From positions 1-9,552 of the forward strand of contig CAZTIB010000239.1 in the NCBI GenBank assembly GCA_964613615.1: 9,552 nucleotides of DNA. The letters run 5' to 3'. Below are positions 1 through 5,815 of the stretch, piece after piece. Position 1 is the stretch's first letter; every line of letters starts with the position of its first letter. The position numbers and the translations under genes were made by a program. The stretch is from J054 sp964613615. GTDB taxonomy: Bacteria; Pseudomonadota; Gammaproteobacteria; Steroidobacterales; GCA-2729495. Below the pieces are notes generated by a model. The model had not been told where the DNA came from. It saw only the letters and a list, made by a program, of their open reading frames with translations, and did no database searches.

Positions 1-189
1 GTGGAGGCGGTGTTCTTCGACCAGGGCGAACCGGTCTGCTACGTCTGGTCGCGCGGCCGCGCCGTGCGACAAGCGGTGGACATCGGTCCGAGCGACGGCA
101 AACAGGTCATCGTCGAGGCGGGCCTGGAGGCGGGCGACCGGGTCATGCTCACCGATCCGGCCGTGGCTCTGGCCCGCAACCGGGAATGA
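1..189 (+). CDS. Periplasmic adaptor (MacA/HlyD-type membrane fusion protein), C-terminal fragment
   Basis: This is the last 62 codons of a gene whose start lies before the window. The GTG at base 1 is just an in-frame codon and need not be the true start. The fragment has the usual end of an efflux membrane fusion protein: a beta-rich stretch around VCYVWSRGRAVRQAVDIG, then the pattern SDGKQVIVEAGLEAGDRVML (residues 31-50), which matches the 'G..dg..veI.sGL..GD.Vv' end of MacA/HlyD adaptors. Its TGA stop overlaps the ATG of the ATPase gene, so the two are translationally coupled. Family knowledge: such adaptors sit in the periplasm, anchored to the inner membrane, and link an ABC exporter to an outer-membrane channel. 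The missing N-terminus (signal or lipoprotein anchor, hairpin, lipoyl domain) prevents a closer assignment. Confidence 0.8.
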   Translation: MEAVFFDQGEPVCYVWSRGRAVRQAVDIGPSDGKQVIVEAGLEAGDRVMLTDPAVALARNRE

Positions 190-860
190 TCCGCGCCGCG
201 GGCCTGCGCAAAGCCTATCGGCAGGCTGAGCGCGAAGTCCGGGTGCTGGAAGGCCTGGACCTGGAGATCCAGCACGGCGAATTCGTCGCCATCATGGGCA
301 ATTCCGGCGCCGGCAAATCCACCCTGTTGCAGTTGCTTGGTTGCCTCGATGCGCCGGATGGCGGCGAGTATTGGCTGGACGACCGCGAAGTGTCGCAACT
401 GGGGCCGGACATGCTGGCCGAGGTTCGCAATCGCAGTATCGGCTTCGTCTTTCAGTCTGCCCACTTCATCGACTACCTCGATCTGGTCGACAACGTGGCG
501 CTGCCCGCGGAGTATGGTCCGCCGGCCGACATCGACCAGCATCGCGCCCGCGCGACCGAGTTGCTGCAGCGCGTGGGTCTCGGCCACCGCCTGGATCACC
601 GGCCATCAGAGCTGTCGGGCGGCGAGAGGCAGCGGGCCGCGGTGGCCCGGGCCCTGTTCGCCCGGCCCCGGCTCATTCTGGCCGACGAGCCCACCGGCAA
701 TCTCGACGAGGACAACACCCGCCAGCTGGTCGAGCTTCTAAACGATCTGCACCGGGACGGAATCACGATTCTGCTCGTGACCCACGATCCCGAAGTCGCC
801 CAGGTTGCCGATCGGTGTTACCGGTTGCGCGGTGGTCGCCTGGAGGACCTGGCCGCATGA
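186..860 (+). CDS. ABC transporter ATP-binding protein, LolD/MacB-type
   Basis: A complete 224-residue ATPase that should power the permease encoded next. Visible motifs are Walker A GNSGAGKST (residues 38-46), Q-loop Gln90 in FVFQ, signature LSGGERQ (143-149), Walker B LILADEP (163-169), D-loop GNLD (171-174) and H-loop His200 in VTHD. The order, the length and the LADEPTGNLD sequence are typical of the LolD/MacB/FtsE branch. The ATG lies in an ATGA overlap with the adaptor stop and has no good Shine-Dalgarno of its own, so translation probably depends on coupling. In classical MacB this domain is fused to the permease, but here it is a separate polypeptide, as in LolD or Bacillus YknY. The segment after the Q-loop, SAHFIDYLDL (91-100), departs from the common 'FNLLP.LTA' form and may reflect contact with its own permease. 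The substrate is unknown. Confidence 0.93.
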   Translation: MIRAAGLRKAYRQAEREVRVLEGLDLEIQHGEFVAIMGNSGAGKSTLLQLLGCLDAPDGGEYWLDDREVSQLGPDMLAEVRNRSIGFVFQSAHFIDYLDLVDNVALPAEYGPPADIDQHRARATELLQRVGLGHRLDHRPSELSGGERQRAAVARALFARPRLILADEPTGNLDEDNTRQLVELLNDLHRDGITILLVTHDPEVAQVADRCYRLRGGRLEDLAA

Positions 861-2044
861 ATCGCTGGCGCGCCCGCTTGCGGTCGGCCTTGCAGGTCTG
901 GCGCCACCACCGGGTCCAGGCGGTGCTGGCCATCCTGGGTGTGGTGGCCGGTGTCAGTGGTCTGGTGACAGTGGTTGCGATCGGCGAGGGTGCCCGGCGG
1001 GAGTTCAACGAGGCCATCGGCCTGATGGGTGGCGGCACGCTGGTCGTGCGTAGCAGTGGTGCGGCGCTGCCGATGGAACGCGTCAGCGCGGTGCGGCGAA
1101 TACTCGGCCCTGATCTGAACCAGGTGGTGCCGGTGGCCAGCGCCCAGACTTCCGCGCAGTCCAGCAGTGCCCGGGTAACCGGTGTGCGCATTGTCGAAAC
1201 GGCCCGCGACTACCAGGCCGCGCAGCGCCTGGATGTGTACGACGGTCGCTTCCTGAGCTGGTACGACCAGGAAAATGATTCCCGTGTGTGTGTGCTTGGC
1301 TGGGAACTGGGGCGTCAGCTTTTTCCCCGCGGTGGCGCAGTGGGCCAGCAGATTCGCCTGGGCGAGCGCATCTTCACCGTGGTGGGGTGGCTGGCGCCGC
1401 TCGAGCGTCCGGACATCGATCTGGGCGCGCTGGAGTTGCCGGAACTGGACCAGGTCGCCTACGTGCCGCTGGCAGCCAACGGTCTCGCGTCATCGCGGGT
1501 GTCCCTGGACGAACTGATCCTGCGCTTCGATGATGAGGCCGACATGATTCGCGCCAGCGGTGCGGTGCAGAGAATCCTGGAGTTCGGCGCCGAGGGCACC
1601 ACTTTCGAGTACGTAGTGCCTGTCGAGATGCTGCGACAGAAATATCACCTGCAGACGGTGGTCGGATTTCTGCTGATGGGAACCACGGTGGTCATGCTCG
1701 TCGTGGGCGGCATCGGCATCATGAACACGATGTTGATGACCGTGCTGCGCCGGCGCCCGGAGATCGGCCTGCGCATGGCCTTCGGCGCTCGCCGCCGCGA
1801 CATCATCGAGCAGTTCGTGACCGAATCCGGCCTGGTGGCCCTGCTGGGTGGTGTCGTCGGGCTGGTCGTCGGGGCGGTGATCGCCCAACTCGTGGGTTGG
1901 CAGCTCGGTTGGCCGGTGGCCATTGGCTTCACCGCCGGCTTGGCGGGCCTGTTGGCAGCGCTGGCGGTGGGCGTGCTGGCCGGTGCCTATCCGGCGATCC
2001 AGGCCGCGGCGGTGCAGCCGATCAAGACGCTGAACCACGGTTGA
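857..2044 (+). CDS. FtsX/MacB-type ABC transporter permease
   Basis: A 395-residue inner-membrane protein. The start chosen is the ATG at 857, inside an ATGA overlap with the ATPase stop and 10 nt after GGAGG (842-846). The frame stays open back to 341, but that part overlaps the ATPase and is not real coding sequence. Architecture is the MacB type: one N-terminal membrane helix (about residues 21-42), a periplasmic domain of roughly 220 residues (about 45-265) and three C-terminal helices (about 267-292, 323-345 and 353-377). The hallmark GGIGIMNTMLMTVLRRRPEI starts at 284, followed by GLRMAFGARRRDI. The protein ends in AAAVQPIKTLNHG, the usual 'P.eaLr' type of end. Family knowledge: these permeases use ATP hydrolysis in the cytoplasm to drive mechanical movement in the periplasm, for export (MacB) or lipoprotein release (LolCE). 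With an adaptor in the operon, a MacAB-like exporter is more likely than Lol. Confidence 0.92.
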   Translation: MNRWRARLRSALQVWRHHRVQAVLAILGVVAGVSGLVTVVAIGEGARREFNEAIGLMGGGTLVVRSSGAALPMERVSAVRRILGPDLNQVVPVASAQTSAQSSSARVTGVRIVETARDYQAAQRLDVYDGRFLSWYDQENDSRVCVLGWELGRQLFPRGGAVGQQIRLGERIFTVVGWLAPLERPDIDLGALELPELDQVAYVPLAANGLASSRVSLDELILRFDDEADMIRASGAVQRILEFGAEGTTFEYVVPVEMLRQKYHLQTVVGFLLMGTTVVMLVVGGIGIMNTMLMTVLRRRPEIGLRMAFGARRRDIIEQFVTESGLVALLGGVVGLVVGAVIAQLVGWQLGWPVAIGFTAGLAGLLAALAVGVLAGAYPAIQAAAVQPIKTLNHG

Positions 2045-2107
2045 CGGGGCAGTGGTGTGCGGTGGCGTGGCGCAGGGTCCGTGCTGGTCGCTGCCGAAGG
2101 TGGCTGG

Positions 2108-2133
2108 CTGAAAGGGCGGCGCAGGGCTTTCAG
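2108..2133. repeat. Inverted repeat in the convergent gap, possible weak terminator
   Basis: CTGAAAG at 2108-2114 and CTTTCAG at 2127-2133 are perfect 7-bp complements with a 12-nt loop. They lie between the permease stop and the end of the convergently transcribed oxygenase gene, where a bidirectional terminator would be expected. No T-tract follows on either strand, so intrinsic termination would be weak at best. The rest of the 116-bp gap shows nothing I can name. Confidence 0.3.
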
Positions 2134-2160
2134 ACCCTCAGGCTCAACAAAGGCCGGTGG

Positions 2161-2877
2161 TCAAAACGCCTGTTTCTTTTTCCCGATCACGCGATCGCGC
2201 AGTCTCCAGAACAGGCTGTCCGGATTAACCACGACGATGAAGATTCGCCGCAGGCGGTCTTCCGGGCAGTGGATCGGTCGCACCGCGTGCCAGGCGTGAT
2301 CCGTGCGCTTCATGATCGCGCTGTAGTTCCCGATACTCTTGAATTTAATTTCACCTTTAAATTCAGATAGTTCTGGCGCAGACTTGTAGTCCAGTCTACC
2401 CCCGTCGTCGAGGGCCAGCGTCTCGCCGCCCCAGTCGGGATCCCATTCCTGTTCCCCGTTGAAGTAGAACAGGTGCGAGCCATGTTCCCGCGCCGAATCG
2501 GTGTGGGGTGATACCGAGCAGCCGTTAGGCGTGTAGTGCCAGTGGAAGCGGAATTCGATCTTGGGCGCGCGCAGCAGGCGCGCAATATTGTCCCGGTACC
2601 GGTCGCTGCGCAGTTCGGCGATAAATTCCTGCCAGGGCAGGGGTACCTGCGTGTCGGGCTTATATTCCAGGGAGTAGCGGTCATGGGGTTGCTGGCCGGC
2701 CAAGCGGTTCTCGCCGAACCGGGTGTCGAAAATGGACATATCCGGCATGTTGGCCAGCAGGCGCTCGAAACCGGCGTCCGTCAGCAAGCCCCGCTTGTTC
2801 GCAAACGGGTAAGGCTTGGTCGCTTCGAATTCCTCGACGGAAATGGCTTCCAGTTGTTCCCAATCGATATAACTCAC
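2161..2877 (-). CDS. 2-oxoglutarate/Fe(II)-dependent oxygenase
   Basis: A 238-residue soluble protein, probably a double-stranded beta-helix dioxygenase that couples 2-oxoglutarate decarboxylation to hydroxylation of an unknown substrate. The iron ligands are visible as HTD (His125, Asp127) in SVSPHTDSAREHGSHLFYFN and the distal His197 in HAWHAVRP. Arg210 or Arg211 in LRRIFIVVVN is placed to bind the 2-oxoglutarate carboxylate. DWGGETLAL (148-156) is the strand and turn common in prolyl-hydroxylase-like members. The start is GTG at 2877, preceded by a strong GAGGAG that overlaps the stop of the upstream glycosyltransferase gene. It is the last gene of the sulfotransferase-glycosyltransferase-oxygenase cassette, so it probably modifies the same product. 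It has no signal peptide and so is cytoplasmic. The family is clear, the substrate is not; halogenation is unlikely because the Asp of HxD is present. Confidence 0.85.
   Translation of the reverse strand: MSYIDWEQLEAISVEEFEATKPYPFANKRGLLTDAGFERLLANMPDMSIFDTRFGENRLAGQQPHDRYSLEYKPDTQVPLPWQEFIAELRSDRYRDNIARLLRAPKIEFRFHWHYTPNGCSVSPHTDSAREHGSHLFYFNGEQEWDPDWGGETLALDDGGRLDYKSAPELSEFKGEIKFKSIGNYSAIMKRTDHAWHAVRPIHCPEDRLRRIFIVVVNPDSLFWRLRDRVIGKKKQAF
2340..2365. repeat. AT-rich 9-bp inverted repeat inside the oxygenase gene
   Basis: TGAATTTAA (2340-2348) and TTAAATTCA (2357-2365) are perfect complements around an 8-nt loop. They lie in codons for the SEFKGEIKFK stretch of the oxygenase. The surrounding 60 bases, 2341-2400, contain only 23 G or C by hand count, which stands out in this GC-rich window. 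The repeat may simply follow from Lys/Phe/Glu/Ile codons. Confidence 0.4.
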
Positions 2878-2881
2878 TGGT

Positions 2882-2888
2882 CTCCTCA
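2882..2888 (-). promoter_or_regulatory. Shine-Dalgarno overlapping the upstream stop codon
   Basis: Read on the minus strand the sequence is TGAGGAGACCAGTG. The TGA stop of the glycosyltransferase gene forms the start of a GAGGAG ribosome-binding site, which lies 4 nt before the GTG start of the oxygenase gene. This settles the GTG start and implies termination-reinitiation coupling between the two genes. Confidence 0.75.
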
Positions 2889-3791
2889 GGCGGTTGCTAC
2901 TGATGTCTGCGCCGCGAGTTCCAGCGCATCGTGGCGGACGTGATTCCTGGCCATTTCGTCGCGCACCACGGATTCACTGATCACGCCGCTTTCCAGGCAT
3001 TCTTTCAGCAGGTCGAAGAAATACTGTTCCTGCCGCCGGTCGGGATGGGGCTGGTACTTGCCCAGCAGGGCATATTCACCCAGCAGGCCTGCCCGCCACT
3101 GGTTCAACTTGTGCAGCACCGGGTATTTCTTCAGCTTGTCGGCCGGCGTGTAGTCGACCGGGAGCCCGGTCTTCCATGGCTGGGTCTTTCGCTTGGTGTT
3201 GTGCAACAGCCTGGTGCCGGCGGTCAGGCGGTCAAAGTCGTTCCACTCGTCTTCCAGCACGCCGATATTCTGCCGGTCTTCGTGTTCGAGAACGATCCAG
3301 TCCTTGTAATCGCGTTCAAACCGGAATAGTTCAGCGAATTCCTGTTCGGTGTGCCAGTGCTTGAGTTTCTCGCAGTCCAGCAGCATGACACTGGTGGCAA
3401 TCTGTGCGGCTTTCTCCGCCTTGTGGGAGCGGCGGCGGCCCATCACGGAGGCGCCCTGCATATCGCGATTCAGCAGTTCGTTGATGTCGCCCACCGCGAA
3501 TACGTCCGGGTCAATGACCACCGCGCGGCCCCGGAAATCCATGAGTTTCGGGGGCATGAAGCGCAACGGGGTAAAGGATTGCAGGTCATCCATTCGCCAC
3601 ACCCGCGACACACCGCCGCGCAGGAAAGCCTGGCCCTCTTTCTCGGCCAGGAACGGGAAGTCGCGCACGTGCATGATCTCGACGTCAAAGGCGTCCGGAT
3701 TCGCCGATTGGCGCTTCAATGAATAGGCGGAAACCAACGCGCCGAGCCACTGGCGGTCGTTGGTCTGGATAAAGATCTTGGGCCGGGTCAT
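2886..3791 (-). CDS. GT8-like (GT-A fold) glycosyltransferase, putative
   Basis: A 301-residue soluble protein. The N-terminus, KIFIQTNDRQWLGALVSAYS (5-24), resembles the first strand and helix of a nucleotide-sugar-binding GT-A fold. VVIDPDVFAVGDINELL (91-107) carries a DxD-type motif (Asp94-Asp96) after a hydrophobic strand, as in family GT8, where it holds the metal and the nucleotide sugar. HNTKRKTQPW (197-206) resembles the GT8 'H..G..KPW' C-terminal motif. The start ATG overlaps the sulfotransferase stop (ATGA, 3788-3791), with AGGGA 7 nt upstream; its own stop lies in the ribosome-binding site of the oxygenase gene. It is thus the middle of a tightly coupled three-gene unit. No membrane helix is evident, so it should act in the cytoplasm. 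Donor and acceptor cannot be predicted. I recognise the fold by motif only, so function is less certain than for its neighbours. Confidence 0.68.
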   Translation of the reverse strand: MTRPKIFIQTNDRQWLGALVSAYSLKRQSANPDAFDVEIMHVRDFPFLAEKEGQAFLRGGVSRVWRMDDLQSFTPLRFMPPKLMDFRGRAVVIDPDVFAVGDINELLNRDMQGASVMGRRRSHKAEKAAQIATSVMLLDCEKLKHWHTEQEFAELFRFERDYKDWIVLEHEDRQNIGVLEDEWNDFDRLTAGTRLLHNTKRKTQPWKTGLPVDYTPADKLKKYPVLHKLNQWRAGLLGEYALLGKYQPHPDRRQEQYFFDLLKECLESGVISESVVRDEMARNHVRHDALELAAQTSVATA

Positions 3792-4741
3792 GCGGATGTC
3801 CCTGCGGCAACGGTTTCCGGGGCGGGTGACTCCGCCGATGTATACCCGAAGCCCGGCAGCAGGTCCCTGTCGACCATCGCATCGATGGCGGCAATCTGCT
3901 CGTCGTCGAAATAATCGCGATAGCCACCGACCTTGGCTTTGCGGACCTTGTAGGAATCGGGATTACTGGCATCGCGGGGCTGGATTCTGCTGCCGCTGCG
4001 CCAGAAATGGTTGTCGGCTTCCATCTTGCGCAGGTTCTCCACGGACGCGAACTCAACGGCCTCGGCAATGATCGCGGGGTCCACCGATGCGCCCAGAAAC
4101 GCCATCAGGCGTACCAGCTCCCGTTCCGGGTGGCTGCGCAGATCCTCATAACGAACGATCAGCAGCTGCTCGATCTTGGCAAGTTCCTCGGTCCACCGGT
4201 TCAGGGCGCTGATAATCCGGCGCATGCCCTGTTCCTCTTTCATCACAAAGTCGTAGATCGAGACTTCCTGACCATGTTCGGGATAGGCGTTCAAGGCTTT
4301 CTTGTACGGCCGCATCCGGAACTTCCACTGGAAAAACTGGGATACCGCTACGTCCTGGGGGCTGCGCACCAGCAGCACGGTCTTGCGGCCGTAGAAATCT
4401 TCCAGCGTGTCAGGATGACCGAGAAAGCGGCGCAGGTAATTGTCGTGGGTGAAAAATATCCTGGGAATGGCCTTCTCAAGCTTGTGGAAGTTGTCGAAGC
4501 CCATGATGATGCCTTCCGGCAACCGGTAGGCCTGCTGAAAGTAGCGGGAAATCATCACCCGCACCCAGGTCCGCCCGCTCTTACCGTAAGACACGAACAC
4601 GTAATCGCAGCGGCGGTACTTCCACGCATCCTCGCGACCGCGCCGCCACCGTTCCAGATCGTGGCTGCGCTCCGGCGATACGAACAGCGAGACGAAACGC
4701 ACGCCCCATTTCGTCAACCGTTTGGCAATCAGGTGAATCAT
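3788..4741 (-). CDS. PAPS-dependent sulfotransferase
   Basis: A 317-residue enzyme expected to move a sulfuryl group from PAPS to an unknown acceptor. The 5'-phosphosulfate-binding loop is SYGKSGRTWVR (51-61), equivalent to the family's 'TYPKSGTTW'; the Tyr-Gly in place of Tyr-Pro is a small departure. THD (98-100) supplies a possible catalytic His99. The 3'-phosphate-binding motif is LVRSPQDVAVSQFFQW, with Arg126 and Ser134. VRYEDL (196-201) and RKAKVGGYRDYF (267-278, the 'RKG..GdW..yF' motif) complete the Sulfotransfer_1 pattern. The amphipathic N-terminus LIAKRLTKWGVRFVSLFV (4-21) could sit on the membrane surface; there is no clear signal peptide. It is the first gene of the cassette and its stop overlaps the ATG of the glycosyltransferase gene. 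The ribosome-binding site is poor (AGG about 6 nt before ATG). PAPS-making genes are not in the window. Confidence 0.9.
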   Translation of the reverse strand: MIHLIAKRLTKWGVRFVSLFVSPERSHDLERWRRGREDAWKYRRCDYVFVSYGKSGRTWVRVMISRYFQQAYRLPEGIIMGFDNFHKLEKAIPRIFFTHDNYLRRFLGHPDTLEDFYGRKTVLLVRSPQDVAVSQFFQWKFRMRPYKKALNAYPEHGQEVSIYDFVMKEEQGMRRIISALNRWTEELAKIEQLLIVRYEDLRSHPERELVRLMAFLGASVDPAIIAEAVEFASVENLRKMEADNHFWRSGSRIQPRDASNPDSYKVRKAKVGGYRDYFDDEQIAAIDAMVDRDLLPGFGYTSAESPAPETVAAGTSA

Positions 4742-4749
4742 GGGCGCCT

Positions 4750-4778
4750 ATTCTAGTTCAACGCTGGCTCCCTGCCGA
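4750..4778 (-). promoter_or_regulatory. Candidate sigma-70 promoter for the sulfotransferase cassette
   Basis: On the minus strand, TCGGCA (4778-4773, 4 of 6 to TTGACA) is followed after 17 nt by TAGAAT (4755-4750, 5 of 6 to TATAAT). It lies in the 56-bp gap just before the sulfotransferase gene. The predicted start would fall only 1-2 nt before the ATG, giving a nearly leaderless message. That is odd, so either the match is chance or the promoter lies further upstream in the 3' end of the oxidoreductase gene. Confidence 0.3.
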
Positions 4779-4797
4779 GACAGCGGGGCAGCGACAT

Positions 4798-5793
4798 TTA
4801 CTTACGGAAGTGGGGGATCACCCGTTCCCCCATCAGGCGAATTGCCGCTTCCGGGTCCGGGCCCAGCGGGCCGCCCAGGTTCACCTCGTTGATGCCGAGC
4901 TCCGCCAGCGCTTCGATCTGGCGGATGACGTCTGCCGGCGTGCCCACGATGCCCAGCCGCAGCATATCGTCCGTTACCGCGGCATAGGCCTCGTCGTAAC
5001 GGCCCGCGTCAACGAGCTGTGCGACCGGGCGGAAGTCCGCGTGCGACAGCCCCACGGTGGCCAGCGCCGGGTCCTCCATGTAGGGCCCGAAGTAGGCCAC
5101 CATCTTGCGCATATTGTCCGCCGCGGCCTGCCGGGTCTCCGACAGAGACAGCCAGCCGCAACCGGAAATCACGAAATCCGCGGCGGCGGGATTCTGCTCC
5201 AGGCCGCGCCGGATGGCCGGCACCATGTAGCTGGCGGATTCGGGGGGCGTGATCATCGGCAGGCTGCCATCGCCGATGGCACCGCTCATGGCCAGGTAGT
5301 CCTCGCCAAAGGCGGAGGTGTAGATGGGCAGGTCTGCGCGCCAGGGTTTGAAGCGCAAATAGCACTGTTCTGACCACTGGAAGGCCTCGCCTTTATAGTC
5401 CACCACTTCCCCACGCAGCAGGCGGCGGATAATGTCCGTGGCTTCCCGGGTCCGCAGCTGGTAATCCCCGGCGTCCCGGCCCGTCCACTCCATCATCTTT
5501 TCCGTGTGCAAACCCAGGCCAAGGATGAAGCGGCCTTTAGATAGTTCATCCAGCGTCGCTGCGTAGGTGGCAATTTCGCTGGGATCCGTGGTGTAGGGGT
5601 TCGTGCCGACCGAGCCGATGTCGATGCGGGACGTGGCCATCGCGGTGCCAGTGGTGAGCACCCAGGTGTTGCGCATGAACGGGTCGTGGGGGAACCAGAC
5701 GGAGTCAAAGCCCGCGGCCTCGGCCAGCACGGCCAGGCGAATGAGCTCGTGACTGTCACCCACGTACTCGATGAATCGAATGCCGAATCTCAT
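4798..5793 (-). CDS. LLM-class flavin/F420-dependent oxidoreductase, Mer-like
   Basis: A 331-residue TIM-barrel oxidoreductase of the bacterial luciferase-like superfamily. It resembles the methylenetetrahydromethanopterin reductase (Mer) branch from end to end: MRFGIRFIEYVGDSHELIRL at the N-terminus, GSVGTNPYTTDPSEIATYAA (60-79) where Mer proteins have 'GVTNPY.R.P..TA', LDELSKGRFILGLGL (81-95), VVGTP-type IVGTPADVIRQIEAL near the C-terminus, and the closing GGPLGPDPEAAIRLMGERVI. Whether it uses F420 or FMN cannot be told from sequence alone. No signal peptide is present, so it is cytoplasmic. It starts 22 bp after the stop of the DUF711 gene on the same strand and is probably co-transcribed with it. 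The ribosome-binding site is weak (AGGG about 12 nt before ATG). A gap of 56 bp separates it from the sulfotransferase gene on the same strand, so read-through is possible. Confidence 0.88.
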   Translation of the reverse strand: MRFGIRFIEYVGDSHELIRLAVLAEAAGFDSVWFPHDPFMRNTWVLTTGTAMATSRIDIGSVGTNPYTTDPSEIATYAATLDELSKGRFILGLGLHTEKMMEWTGRDAGDYQLRTREATDIIRRLLRGEVVDYKGEAFQWSEQCYLRFKPWRADLPIYTSAFGEDYLAMSGAIGDGSLPMITPPESASYMVPAIRRGLEQNPAAADFVISGCGWLSLSETRQAAADNMRKMVAYFGPYMEDPALATVGLSHADFRPVAQLVDAGRYDEAYAAVTDDMLRLGIVGTPADVIRQIEALAELGINEVNLGGPLGPDPEAAIRLMGERVIPHFRK

Positions 5794-5815
5794 AGTCTTG
5801 TATCGCCCTGGTGGA

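Noticed and set aside
341..856. N-terminal extension of the permease in its own frame
   Set aside because: The frame is open, but it fully overlaps the ATPase gene and its translation is Arg/Pro/Gly-rich. The ATG at 857 with the ATGA overlap and GGAGG upstream fits the family length.
4007..4756. A 249-codon open frame on the plus strand
   Set aside because: It is antisense to the sulfotransferase gene, whose motifs are clear in the minus-strand frame.
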